Positions 10,504 to 21,058 are shown, counted from the stretch's first letter. The stretch is DNA of 64,000 nt from Heterohyrax brucei (GCA_028571685.1 CM053143.1:138604829-138668828); one strand, 5' to 3'. Numbers and translations: made by a program. Notes: a model not told the origin generated them from the letters alone.

Positions 10504-10687
10504 GCTCTTATTTCAAATAGTAGAGAACAAAGTACAGTTTTAGGACCTTAGAAATAATTGATATTAGCCATATAAATTTGTTGATGATGCTAGGCCTGTA
10601 ATTTTGTGATAGCTTTCATGCAACCAGTATCAGTCAGAAATATAAAGTTTCTAGCCAAATAAACTTTTCTGGATCTTTAGCCCCTCC

Positions 10688-10852
10688 TATGGAAACTCTG
10701 GTGGTGTAGTGGTTAAGTGCTATGGCTGCTAACCAAAAAGTCAGCAGTTCAAATCTACCAGGTGCTAATCAGAAACTCTATGGGGCAGTTCTACTCTGTC
10801 CTGTAGGATCACTATGAGTCAGAACGGACTTGACAGCAGTGGGTTTTTGGTG
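10688..10852 (+). mobile_element. AfroSINE, short
   Basis: GGAAACTCTGGTGGTGTAGT, GCTGCTAACCAAAAAGTCAG, AGTTCTACTCTGTCCTGTAG, then the TGACAGCAGTGGGTTTTTGG end. Confidence 0.93.
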
Positions 10853-11116
10853 TCGGTATAGCCAGTGCACAGAATTAGTTAGACAGTAACCTAATCTTTT
10901 TCAATTTTAAGATTCTAGTGTTCTTCAAAATGATCTTTAACATTTGGCATGAGTTTGTATATTTAGTCTTAGAACTGGTAGTTTTTGAGTATTTCTCAGA
11001 AGGCACTTACAGGTAACAGTCTGACAGAAGGATGAGACAAAAGCATAGGAAACTGTAATGCAAACTCAGACCATGATTATACTGGGATTATTCTTGGACA
11101 ATGTATTTGGTTAGTG

Positions 11117-11141
11117 TTTTTTTTTTTTTTTTTTTTTTTTT
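11117..11141. repeat. Poly(T) run of 25
   Basis: Twenty-five uninterrupted T. It could be the antisense tail of a retroelement to its right (GCAGACAACATAAGCACC...), but that sequence is not recognised. Confidence 0.85.
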
Positions 11142-11244
11142 GCAGACAACATAAGCACCTACTCTGTGGCAGACTATGATGAGATCTACAAGATTAATAG
11201 TGTCTTAAGCCAATTGCTTTCAACATAACAAAGAGAAAATCAAG

Positions 11245-11391
11245 TAGAGAGACATGAGACCTTGTACCACCAAGAAAGCAGTGCTGGAAGCAAGGCATGT
11301 GATTTGGACCTGAAGCTTCTGCATTGCTCTAGGAATTTCCCAGCTTAGGCAACCTGGTCCATAGGATGCCCGACTTTCCTTGAGTTGTTGT
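11245..11391 (+). mobile_element. MaLR LTR fragment, broken
   Basis: ACCTTGTACCACCAAGAAAG, CAGTGCTGGAAGCA and GATTTGGACCTGAAGC correspond to the middle of the MaLR LTR seen complete at 26905-27381. It ends where the antisense RTE begins. Confidence 0.65.
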
Positions 11392-13545
11392 TGCTAGGTG
11401 TTGTTGAGTCAGTTCCAACTCATAGCAACCCTGTGAACAACAGAACGAAACACTGCCTGGTCTTGTACCATATCCACAAGCATTGTTATGCTTAAAGTAG
11501 TTGCTGTTGCCACTGGGTCAATTCATGTCATCAAGGTCTGCCTCTATTTTGCTGACCCACTACTCTACCAAACATGATGTCCAAAGTATGTAAGATGCAG
11601 TCTTTCCATCTTTGCTTCCAAGGGGCACTCAGGTTGTACTTCTTCCAGAACAGATCTGTTTGTTCTTTTGGCAGTTCATGGTACATCCAACATTCTTCTC
11701 CAACACCATAATACAGAGGTATCAATTCTTTCATCTTCTTTGTTCATTGTCCAGTTTTTGCATGCACATGATGTGACTGAAAATATAATGGCTTCGATCA
11801 GATGCACTTCAGTCTTCAAGGTGACAGGTTTACTTCTAATACTTTAAAGAGATCCTTTGCAGCAGATTTTCCCAATGCCATGTATCTTTCGATTTCTTGA
11901 CTGCTGCTTCCATGGGCATTGATTGTAGACCCAAGTCAAGTGAAGTCCTTGACAACCTCAATCCTTTCTCCATTTATGACGATGTTGCTTACTGGTCCAG
12001 TTGTGAGGATATCTGTTTTCTTGACATTGGGGTGCAATCCACACTGAAGTCTGTCGTTCTTGATCTTCATCAGTGTTTCAGATCTTCTCCACTTCCAGAA
12101 AGTAAGGTGATGTTGTCTGCCTAATGCAGGTTGTTAATGAGTTGTCCTCCAATCCTGCTGTCTCATTTTTTGTATAATCCAGCTCCTTGGATCATTTGCT
12201 CGGCATAGAGATTGAAAAGATGCGGTTCACACCTTTCCTGACTTGAAACCATGCAGTGTCTCTTTGTTCTGTTCACATGTTTGCATCTTGATGTATATGC
12301 AGACCCCTTAAGAGAACAATTAAATGTTCTGGAATTCTCATTCTCTGCAATGTTAGCTGTAATTTATTATTATGATACACACAGTCAAATGCCTTTGCAT
12401 AGTCAATAAAACACAAGTAAAAACATCTCTCTTATTCTCTGCTTTCAGCCAAGATCCATCTGACGTCAGCAATGATATCTGTGGTTCCATGTTCTCTTCT
12501 GAGTCCAGCTTGACTTTCTGGCAGTTCCTTGTCAAGTCATTGTTACAGTTGCTTTTGGATGATCTTGAGCAACATTTTACTTGCATGTGATACTAGTGAT
12601 ATTGTTTAATAATTTCTGCATTCAGTTGGATCACCTTTCTCTTCAGAATGGGAATAAATATGGACCTCTTCCAGTCAGTTGGCCAGGAAGCTGTCCTCCA
12701 GATTTCTTGGCATAGATGGGTGAGCCCTTCCAGTGCTGCATACATTTGTTGAAACAGCTCAATTGATATTCCACTAGTCCTGAAGAGCATCAGTGCCATC
12801 ATTGCAGCTTGAACTCTTTCCTTGGGTACCAGCAGTTCCTCATCATGTACCATTTCCTGAAATGATTGGATGCTCACTAATTCTTTTTGGTACAGTGACT
12901 ATGTATTCCTTCCACCTTTTTTTCAGCTTCATGCATTGTTCAATCTCTTATCTACAGAATTGTTCAGTATTGCAACTTGAGGCTGAAATTTTTAATTCAG
13001 TTCTTCAGCTTTAGAAATGTCAAGCATGTTGTTCCTTTTTGGTTTTCTAATTCCAGGTCTTTGCACATAACATAATATTTCACTTTGTCTCCTCAAGCCA
13101 CCTTTCAAAGTTTTTGTTCAGCTCTTTTACTTTGTTGTCTCCATTTGCTTCAGCTGCTCTGTGTTCAACAGCAAGTTTCATACTATCTTCTGATACCCAT
13201 TTTGGTCTTTTCTTTCTTTCCCATCTTTTAAATAACCTTTTGTTTTCTTCATTTATGATGTTTTTGATACCAAAACCCAAACAAAAATCATTGCCATTGA
13301 GTCAATTCTGACTCATAATGACCCTGTCAGGCAGAGTAGAACTGCTCTGTAGGGTTTCCAAGGAATGCCTGGTGAATTTGAATTGCTGACCTTTGGGTTA
13401 GCAGCCATACCTCTTAACCACTGTGCCACCAGGGTTTGATGTCTTTGATATCATCCTACAATTCAGCTGTCCTTCAGTGATTAAAGTTCAGTGTGTCAAA
13501 TCTGTTCTTGAGACATTCACTAAGTCTCGGTGGATATAAAGACTA
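11392..13545 (-). mobile_element. RTE LINE, antisense, reverse transcriptase half
   Basis: The longest RTE here. On the plus strand it opens with the antisense 3' tail (GTTGTTGTTGCTAGGTGTTG) and extends through the C-terminal ORF and reverse transcriptase domain. Minus-strand frames read KEQTDLFWKKYNLSAPWKQR (11531-11734) and ASWPTDWKRSIFIPILK (12593-12877), the latter at the start of the RT domain. The frame is broken many times and the YADD box region near 12110 is degraded. The 5' end is truncated near 13545. A short AfroSINE (13270-13436) interrupts it. Confidence 0.9.
13270..13436 (-). mobile_element. AfroSINE, short, antisense, inside the RTE
   Basis: Full-length copy with a 14-base target duplication (TGATGTTTTTGATA at 13256-13269, TGATGTCTTTGATA at 13437-13450, one mismatch). 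RTE sequence continues on both sides, so the SINE is the younger element. Confidence 0.95.
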
Positions 13546-13985
13546 CTAATGTATCCTAACTCTTGTTATACAAAATTTTAATTTTTTCCATTTTTGCTAT
13601 TATAAATAATAGTAGGATGAACACCATTTTAATTATATCTTTGTTAAAAGCTATGATTTTTTATTTCCTATGAATAAGATCCTAGATATCATTGAGACAG
13701 TTATCTCTAGATAGATCATGCTTGTTGCTGTCAAGTCAGTTTTGACTTGTAGCAACCCTATAAACAGAGTAAACTATGGAATTTTCAGGGAGCAGCTGGT
13801 GCATTCGAACTGTTTGATTAGCAATTGAACTCCTAACTACTGTACCTACAGTACAGGCTGTAGGGTATGCAAAATTTTAAGTCTTTTGATATATATTGTC
13901 GAATGACCCTCTAGAAATATTCTACCCATTTATACTCCTCTCAGTGAGGTATAACACTGCTGACTTCCCCATGTCATTGCCTTCC
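13546..13985 (-). mobile_element. Old L1 ORF2 fragment, antisense
   Basis: The antisense L1 landmarks TATTATAAATAATAGTAGGA with TGAACAC, TTCCTATGAATAAGATCCTA, and after the SINE GAATGACCCTCTAGAAATAT with TTTATACTCCTCTCAGTGAG, appear in the order expected for an L1M-age ORF2 3' part. It is interrupted by the AfroSINE at 13720-13868. Confidence 0.75.
13720..13868 (-). mobile_element. AfroSINE, short, antisense, inside L1
   Basis: TTGCTGTCAAGTCAGTTTTG, AGCAACCCTATAAACAGAGT, GAGCAGCTGGTGCATTCGAA and TTAGCAATTG. The body carries several small deletions. Confidence 0.85.
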
Positions 13986-14162
13986 GGATGACTCAAGTGA
14001 TTAAGCACTTGGCTACCAAAGGTTGGTGATTAGAATCTGCTCAGAGGCACCTCAGAAGAAAGGCCTGATTAAGTGCTTCTGAAAAATTAGCCTCTGAAAA
14101 CCCTACACAGCAATGGTTTGGGTGATGCCATAAGTCAACCTGATAGCAATCGGATTGATATT
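13983..14162 (+). mobile_element. AfroSINE, long
   Basis: GTGATTAAGCACTTGGCTAC, the GAAGAAAGGCCTGATTAAGT middle, and CAACCTGATAGCAATCGGAT. The head is shortened. Confidence 0.82.
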
Positions 14163-14424
14163 TTGAGCTTTCTTTCTTACGATTATCATAAAAAATATCT
14201 TTGCCTTAGAAGAGCTTTTCAAATTTCTTCTGAGCAATGATTTATGTTTCTGTGGTGAGAATGAAGCTGCCATCAGCTTCATTTGTCTTTTGTTCTTGCT
14301 TGAGTGCCCTGATTGCTATCAGGCAAGAAGAAAGAGGGAGCCCAGTATAAGGGCTTCTGATTTGGCCTGCTATTTTTAAGCCATTAGAAGGCTTGGACCA
14401 GAGCTTCATAGCTCTGGCTCTTAC

Positions 14425-14631
14425 AAACAACAATAACAAAAAACCTGATGGCAGGTTTTTGACTCATAGCAACCCTACAGGACAGAGTAGAACTGCCTGA
14501 TAGGGTTCCCAGGGTTGTAATCTCCACAGAAACAGAGTACTACATCTTTTTCCTGTACAGGAGTGGATGGTTACGAACTCTTGACCTCTGGGGTATCAGC
14601 TGAATGCTTAACCACTGGGCCACCAGGGCTC
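14425..14631 (-). mobile_element. AfroSINE, long, antisense
   Basis: AGCAACCCTACAGGACAGAG, GTTCCCAGGGTTGTAATCTC, CAGCTGAATGCTTAACCACT and GGGCCACCAGGGCTCC. The head is well preserved. Confidence 0.92.
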
Positions 14632-16876
14632 CTTCCCTGGTTCATAAGGGAGGCAAAATTATTTCAGATCAAAGAGTAGTGGGACTGGGGCCATTGGTCT
14701 TATCCTTGGGAGTCCCTCAAATCCCTGGGTTGAAAGCACTTCGTCTATTTCCTCCCAGCCCTCAGTTTCCGTGATCCTTCACCTTATTGTTTCAGGGAAC
14801 ACTTCTGCCAACTCATCCACAATTCCTGTGGACAAGGTCAATCTAAAGCCAAGTATACTTAGACATAATTCTCCTGCCACATTATCCTGTCCTTGCAAAC
14901 ATGTGCTCCTAATAGAACTTGGAGTTCTGTCTTTCTTGTTGTTCAGACTGATAGAGATCTTTCAATTCAACTCAGACAATATTTATGGAGCAACTCCTAT
15001 GATTGGCACACTAGGCATAACGGAAGCCTACATCCAGTTTTCCTTTCTAGAATGGTCTTTTTCTTTACTCTCTCTGTAGTAAACTCTCTTGCCCACCAGA
15101 ATTTCCTCCGTGGGGAATTCAAGATGTTGTGACTGTCATCATCTTCCGGCCCCGACAGCAGCGTGATTCACTGGCCAGTCCTAAGACCAATTATTTGACC
15201 GCAAGGTCACAGCAAACAAGAACTCCTGATAACACAGGTGACAGGCTCCTTCTGTGACAGCTCCAGCTATATAATACTTATTGTTTTGAACATGAGCTCA
15301 CCTTTCAAACAATGGCTGTGGTGACAGAAAAAAAAAAAAAAAGGCCTAGGAAGAATGGGTACCACCTCCTCAGTAAGTACAGCAGTGTTTGGGGACTTTC
15401 TGTATTGTGTAGCGTTATTCAGAGGCTCTGAAAGTTGGCTCATGTTTTCTCATTTACTCTGAACTCATTTGAGACTCTTGCTAAGGGAACTACAATGAGT
15501 TTAAACAAAGAGGGAGAGCATTATGACCTCCCAGCTGTTTCTTAGCCCGTCGGTGAGTCGGCGCTGGGGAACAAAAGTCTGAGTCCTCATCCTAGAAAAC
15601 TGAGTCTGTTTCTGAAGGCAACATTAGGACACAGTTTGTGGGAAAATCGCGTGTATTTTTATATGGTGTTTATCCACACAGACATACATTTGTGAACACA
15701 CTGACACACAGATACACATCAAATAATGCCACAGTATTTTTAACAGAAACATATGGATCTATATAGACAGAGACACATATTTTGAAATGTGAATTGCATC
15801 TGTAAAATCATGTAATCTCATTCGAGAAAGAAGAGCTTGCACAGTGCGCAGATTTCAGAGCAGTCCTTTCTCCTCTCCTGACTCAGACAGACCCCAGCTA
15901 GGAATTGTTATTAGCACTGAGCTGAGGAGTCTGTACCAAAAGGTGACAGTAACAAAGCAGTCCCCAGTGCCAGCCACTGCATGTAATACTGTGAAGCTGT
16001 ACCGCCCTCCATGTCTGCCAGGCCCATCTCTCTCTCCTCTGGAAAGTGGAAACCAAGGATAAATGTCAATACACTTGTGCTGCCACATGGAAGTGAGCTG
16101 TGGCTGTCTGGATCACAAACAGAAGCAACAGATCTCAAGATGTGGGTGCCAGATGGCACTTAGGAGCAGGGCACATGGGACGGCTGCTGGAGGTTTTATT
16201 AGCAGAGACAAGTGCTTGGCACTGATAGGTGCCACCTTGCCCCTCTAGGGTCTCTCTCTGCCATGCATTATCCAATTTTGCTTTTAGGTACCCATTAGAC
16301 ACACAGTGCTTCTTCCCCCCATCCCTCTTAATGGACTTACTGGGATGTGTCTCAGTTAAGGGATGGCACCAAAGTGTGTAAAAAGAGGGGGGATAGTGTG
16401 GAAGCTAAGCCTTATCATGAGGAATTGTCCCATGATGAGGCAAAAGGGATTTTTTCTTTCTTTTAAATAGGAGTGATGACAGTTCTTTCAAAGTGTAATT
16501 AGGCTTGAGTCGAAAGTGAGAGGTTACCTGGATCAGATTCTTACCTTATTGGAAGAACATCTTTGGGAAAGTGTTTGGCAGTCCCATAGCACAACAAGTA
16601 TTCTCACTTTTATGTTGCCGTTAGAGGCAAAAAAGAGATTTTTTACAGTATTAAAACCTTGTATTTGCATTTGTTTAGCTTTCTAAAACTTGATAAAGCA
16701 CTTTTGTCTATACAGACTTCCCTCCCCACTGCACTGCTCACATCTGCTTTGCTGCTGCAGAAAGGTTCACTCTGAAAGGTAACGAGTGCTGCCAGCCACA
16801 GAGCTAGTGAGTAGCCCCTCCTTTCCCATTCAAATCTAGTGTGGAAGTGACATTTTATCTACAACTACTACTTACT
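14632..16876. other. 2.2 kb SINE-free stretch
   Basis: The longest interval without a lineage-specific repeat. A short piece at about 14955-15020 (CAGACAATATTTATGGAGCA) resembles an L2/MIR-type end. There is a poly(A) run near 15330 and ACACAGATACACA-type low complexity near 15700. Plus-strand frames at 14771-15079 and 15844-16062 show no family resemblance. I see no convincing exon. Confidence 0.45.
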
Positions 16877-16877
16877 A

Positions 16878-17033
16878 GGTTCCCTGGTGGTGGAGTGGTT
16901 AGGTGCTATGGCTGCTAACCAAAAGGTTAACTGTTCAAATCCACCAGCCACTCCTTGGAAACCGTATACGGCAGTTCTAGTCTGTTGTATAAGGTCGCTG
17001 TGGGTTGAAACTGACTCGACAGCACCAGGTAAC
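16878..17033 (+). mobile_element. AfroSINE, short
   Basis: GTTCCCTGGTGGTGGAGTGG, GCTGCTAACCAAAAGGTTAA, CAAATCCACCAGCCACTCCT and AACTGACTCGACAGCACC. A 10-base flanking repeat with two mismatches (TACTTACTAG at 16868, CACTTACCAG at 17034) supports these ends. Confidence 0.9.
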
Positions 17034-17071
17034 CACTTACCAGTTTTCTACAATGATGTTTAGTGAATCAA

Positions 17072-17407
17072 GTGGTGATTCAGTGGTCGAATTCTTGCCT
17101 TTCATGTGAGAGACATAGAATCAATTCCTAGCCAATATACTCAAGTGTAGCTACCACTCATTGGTCAGTTGAGGCTTCCAGGTTGTTACAGTGCTGGACG
17201 GGTTTCAGTGGAGCAGTCAGAGTAAGACAGACTAGGCAGCTTGAAAGGCCTGGCAATTTGAAGATCAGTCCATAAACACCTGTGGATCACCGTGATCCTA
17301 TCTGCAAGCGATCATGGGGATAGCACAAAACTGGACTATGTTTCCTTTTCTTTTGTGGATCAACATGACAGGGGCGCCAATGCCGCAGCTGCTAGTAACA
17401 ACGTTAT
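17072..17407 (+). mobile_element. tRNA-Gly-headed SINE with RTE-like body
   Basis: Head GTGATTCAGTGGTCGAATTC (tRNA-Gly A-box region) and an AATCAATTCC B-box region. The second part, GGTTTCAGTGGAGCAGTCAG then AGACAGACTAGGC and AAAGGCCTGGC, equals the RTE 5' block. The end, GATCATGGGGATAGCACAAA to a CAACATGACAGGGGCG and CTGCTAGTAACAAC tail, resembles the RTE 3' end. A clear hybrid SINE. Confidence 0.85.
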
Positions 17408-17592
17408 TCTGAGTGTTTTACATATATCATTTTGACCTTTCAGCTACTCTGTAGATTACACATATTGTTGCCGCATACAGGTTACAAAAGCAAGTCTGAG
17501 AGGGCCTAAATGCCTTGCCCAGTGTCACACAGTTTGGCAGGATTTAGAACCATGTCTGTCTTGACTCAAAAACACAAGCCTTTCCCTTCCAG
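17408..17592 (-). mobile_element. MIR, antisense, first of a tandem pair
   Basis: GTGTTTTACATATATCATTT, TCAGCTACTCTGTAGATTAC, TGCCCAGTGTCACACAGTTT and GATTTAGAACCATGTCTG follow the antisense MIR order. Confidence 0.78.
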
Positions 17593-17607
17593 TAATTATA
17601 ATAGCTA

Positions 17608-17832
17608 ATGATTAATGAGCACTTCCAATTTTCTAAGCACTGTTCTGGGTGATTTACCTGTATGTAACTCATTTAATTTTTATAACAAAAATTAAATAAT
17701 CCCCATCTTACAGATGGAAACACTGAGGCATAAACAAGGTAAAGTGACTGGCTTAATACAACACAGAAAGTAGTAGGTAGAACCAGGGTTTGAACTGGAG
17801 CAATTGAAGTTTGAGGCTCACATTGTTTATCA
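17608..17832 (-). mobile_element. MIR, antisense, second of a tandem pair
   Basis: GAGCACTTCCAATTTTCTAA, CACTGTTCTGGGTGATTTAC, CCCCATCTTACAGATGGAAA, CACTGAGGCATAAACAAGG and GAACCAGGGTTTGAACTGGA. Near full length and in the same orientation as its neighbour. Confidence 0.92.
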
Positions 17833-17888
17833 TCATCATGTACTGCTTTAGGCAACCCTAATGGAGCAACAGTTAAGTACTCAGCTAC

Positions 17889-19118
17889 ACCTAGTCACGT
17901 AGAGCCGCTGTAACAGAAGTACCATAAGTGGATGGCTTTAACAAATAGAAGCTTATTTCCTCACAGCAAAGGGGGCTAAGATTCAGGCTGTCAGCCCCAG
18001 GGGAGGCTTTTTCTCTGTCTGCTCTAGAGGAAAGTCTTTCTTACCGATTTTTACTGGCCTCGGAGTTTCTTGGCACTGGGACCCCGGATCTAAGGATGAG
18101 CTCTGCTCATGCAACTGCTTTCTTGGTGGTGTGAATTTCCCTGCCTGACCCCCACCCACTTTCCTTTCCTTTCCTTTTTTCACTTCTAAGATAAAAGGTG
18201 ATACAAGACAGATCCTTGGGAAACTCCGTTTACATTGGATCAAAGATGGGACTTGGACAATAGTGCCACATCCTGCTGTAGTTCTCTTTAACATAGTCTA
18301 ATCTGGTCTCATTAACCACAGACAGAGATTAAGATTTACAGCACAGGTAAGAGAGTCATCTGCACACCATATTGGTGAGTGGTATCTAGGGTCTCAAAAT
18401 CTAGCAAGTTGCTGTGTGAGATACACCAAATGGTCCCAACTCAACTGGAACAGATCATGGAGAATAACAAAGACATAAGGAAAAAAGAGCCTAGGACCCA
18501 TGTGAATGGGAGACTGTATCTACATGTAGCCAGAAGAACCATTGCCCAGCCGCCACCAAAGACAGCTGTGATGGGGCATGCAATGTTGAATGTCTGTGGC
18601 AACACGAGACAAAGAGGGGTACTGCTCAAGACCTCAACTAAAAAGACCACAACTGATGGTCTGACAGCCCAGGAGACCCCCTGGGAGCATTGTCCCTAGA
18701 CCTGCTGCTACCCTTATCTAGAAAACACTACTGAGGTCAACTCTTCAGACAAAAATGGACAGACTCAGGGACACAATATGATCATATGGTGTGTATACTT
18801 TGTGTTTCTATGCATTTATAGGATGCTGTCCTACTGATCTCTTTCTAGATGGGAGAGAAGAGTGAGGACAGGAGGGGGCAGGAGCTTACTAAGAGGATAT
18901 ACAAGTATAAAATGAAAAGGAGGGGTGTGCTGCCATGGGGAAAGGAGAGCAGAAGAAGCTGCAGATAGGCAGACATGCAAAATTGATTTGGATTGTATAC
19001 TTTCACTTAATCACGGTTTTACAAAAAAGATTTACAGCACACAGGAAAATTACAATACTGGGAATCATGTCTGAACCAATTTGACAGATAATATTCGGGG
19101 ACATGATTGTCCATGACA
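17889..19118 (-). mobile_element. Solo LTR, ERVL-MaLR, antisense, holding an L1 3' UTR
   Basis: LTR halves at 17889-18345 and 19027-19118, the second ending ATTGTCCATGACA. The 5-base target duplication GCTAC lies at 17884-17888 and 19119-19123. Broken and old. The LTR is younger than the AfroSINE it splits and older than the L1 inside it. Confidence 0.88.
18346..19026 (+). mobile_element. L1 3' UTR, 5'-truncated insertion
   Basis: It starts near 18362 with TTGGTGAGTGGTATCTAGGG and ends in an A-rich tail. It matches, in order, the reverse complement of the 3' UTR of the L1 at 50671-52416. The 15-base target duplication AAGATTTACAGCACA is at 18331-18345 and 19027-19041. No ORF2 sequence is included. 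A plus-strand frame of 106 codons (18379-18699) is incidental. Confidence 0.9.
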
Positions 19119-19202
19119 GCTACTAATCAAAAGATTGGTGGTTCAAACCCACTCAATGGCTCTATGGAGAAAAACCTGGCTATCTTTTCCCATAAAGATT
19201 TC

Positions 19203-19398
19203 CAAACCCGGTGCCATCGATTTAATTCTGACCCAGTGACCCTATAGGACAGAGTAGAACTGCCTCCATAGGGTTCCCAAGGCTGTAAATCTTTACAGAA
19301 GCAGACTGTCATGTCTTTCTCCCACAGAGGGTTAGTGAGTTTGAATTGGTGACGTTTAGGTTAGCAGCCGAGGCTAACCACTGCACCACCGGGGCTCC
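19203..19398 (-). mobile_element. AfroSINE, long, antisense, inside another AfroSINE
   Basis: CCAAACCCGGTGCCATCGAT, CCTATAGGACAGAGTAGAAC, GTTCCCAAGGCTGTAAATCT and CTGCACCACCGGGGCTCC. AAAGATT lies at both junctions (TAAAGATTT left, CAAAGATTA right), a likely target duplication. Confidence 0.92.
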
Positions 19399-19519
19399 TC
19401 TTACAAAGATTACGGACTAGAAAACCCTAAGAAGCAGTTCTTCTTTGTCACATGAGATCTATAGGGATTGAAACTCACTGAGTTTTACCCAACAGCAAAG
19501 ACTACTGCTCTAGTAGACA

Positions 19520-20491
19520 GTCGGCCAATAAGGATGTCCTATTTTGGACAGCTCACAGCAGCGATGTTTGTGAAGTGACAGCAGCCAATTTTTCACTGTT
19601 TTTCTTTTAAATTAGTCTTGACAGATAGCCATGAAAAGTTACACGATTCTATAACGTGTAGAAATTATTAAAGTTTGTTATCAAAATGGGTGATCCTTTC
19701 GCCATTCTGTGCAGTATGTGAAATTTACAGATGTACAGGTGTGCATAATTGTCCCAGGAGACAACAAATTAGACTTTTACTCAATACGTTTGAGACAACA
19801 GGATCTGTTGCCAATCAGACAACACCTGTGCATCAATGACCTGCACATTTCAACAAAGCTCCTCAGAGTGTGTACAGCGAGAATCCATCCCAATCAATTT
19901 CTCACCGAGCACAAGAACTGGGCCTTTCGTGAACCACCATTTGGTGGATTTTTCATCTGGACTTGAAGTTTTACCCTTAAAAAATTGTTTAAATTCAAGA
20001 ACTGAAGTCCAATGACCATAGATTGTGCCATACATTTGCTGAATGTGCACTGGAGCAATTGGAAGTTGACTCTGCTTTTGGCTAAAAAATCATCTTCAGC
20101 GACAAGGCCTGTTTTGGGATGAATGGCTTTGTTAGCCAACAAAACTCTGGTATTTGGAGCAGTGAGTATTTGATGCAGATTCACGAATATCCACTTCATT
20201 TCCAAAAGTTACCATTCAGTGTGGATATTGGTGTGGCAGAATCACTGGCTCTTATTTTTTATAAGATGAATGCGGAGAGGCTGTGACTATCAATGGCAAA
20301 AGATATCGGACTATGATAACTGATTACATCTGTGTTCCATTTGGAAGGTGCCATGGTGGCCATTTACCTGAAATTCTTTTCCACACATAATCTCATCAAA
20401 TACACTTCAAAATAATAAAACAATTCAAACTGTATCATTTATACAGCTTGTTTTATTCAAGTTCAAAAACAGGGCACCCTTATTGGAAGAC
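19520..20491 (+). mobile_element. Tc1/mariner-type DNA transposon, internally deleted
   Basis: Imperfect terminal inverted repeats: left CCAATAAGGATGTCCTATTT from about 19525, and the complement of the right end CCAATAAGGGTGCCCTGTTT ending about 20491. Between them lies a decayed transposase, ATG at 19631 and terminal stop at 20388. Readable blocks in order: helix-turn-helix part with RVEIIKVCYQNG; linker TTGSVANQTTPVHQ; first catalytic block IIFSDKA with its Asp codon at 20101; FQKVTIQCGYWCGRITGSYF-like text; EAVTINGKRYRTMITDY; then directly the C-terminal CHGGHLPEILFHT. About 100 codons carrying the second and third catalytic residues are missing, near 20325-20345. Several stops and frameshifts also break it. 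It cannot encode an active enzyme. Confidence 0.82.
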
Positions 20492-20516
20492 TCTTTACTA
20501 TGCCAACTTCTGAACA

Positions 20517-20579
20517 CCAAACCGAAACCAACCCCACTGCGACTGCATCAGTTCCAACTCATAGCAACCTTATACAGGC
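20517..20579 (-). mobile_element. AfroSINE 3' fragment, antisense
   Basis: AACACCAAACCGAAACCAAC and TTCCAACTCATAGCAACC cover only the 3' third; the next copy starts within it. Confidence 0.75.
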
Positions 20580-20582
20580 AAT

Positions 20583-20745
20583 CAAAACAACCCAGCCCAA
20601 TCCATTGCCATTCAGTTGATCCAATTTCTATCGACCCCACGTGACAGAGGAGAACTCTCTCCATCAGTCAGGAAGTGACTGATGGATTTGAACTGCCGAT
20701 CTTTGATTAGCAGCCAAGCTCTTACCTGCTGCACCATAGGTGTAG
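20583..20745 (-). mobile_element. AfroSINE, short, antisense
   Basis: AATCCATTGCCATTCAGTTG, GAGAACTCTCTCC, GATGGATTTGAACTGCCGAT and TTAGCAGCCAAGCTCTTACC. It appears to have landed in the tail region of the copy at 20517. Confidence 0.88.
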
Positions 20746-20924
20746 CTTAAGAAGGCTTTTAAGTAAGCCAATTTCTTCTTGATGTTTGGAGCCATCCTAC
20801 AGACTTTGAAGAGTCACCACCAGCTCCTGTATGAGTTCCATCCCTCAGGGTCCATTTTGGATCAGAAATGCTACTGAAGCTGTAGCTAACTGTAAGAAAG
20901 TGCTACTGACACTGTAGTAGCTGA

Positions 20925-21058
20925 GTAGCAGCCTCAGCATCTCCCAGGGAGTTTGTTAGAAATGCAGAATGTCAGCACCAGAGCTTCTGAGTCAGAGTCT
21001 GCATGCTGACAAGGTCCCCGTGTGCCTTAAATGCGTGTGAAAGTTTGAGAGCACTGGC
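20925..21058. mobile_element. hAT-Charlie MITE, MER5-like
   Basis: CTCCCAGGGAGTTTGTTAGA, AATGCAGAATGTCAGCACCA, TCTGAGTCAGAGTCTGCATG and AAAGTTTGAGAGCACTGG follow the MER5/MER58-type non-autonomous DNA transposon order. The left end is incomplete. Confidence 0.7.

Larger units (their letters stand above)
17850..19497 (+). mobile_element. AfroSINE, long, broken by two insertions
   Basis: One SINE in three pieces: head 17850-17888 (GGCAACCCTAATGGAGCAAC), middle 19119-19202 (GCTACTAATCAAAAGATTGG to TTTTCCCATAAAGATT) and 3' part 19399-19497 (CTTACAAAGATTACGGACTA to ACTCACTGAG). Between the first two pieces lies a MaLR LTR with its own L1 insertion; between the last two lies an antisense AfroSINE. 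The pieces join in the exact order of the family consensus. Confidence 0.88.

Noticed and set aside
18379-18699. 106-codon plus-strand frame
   Set aside because: Within the L1 3' UTR inserted in an LTR; the 3' UTR is non-coding.
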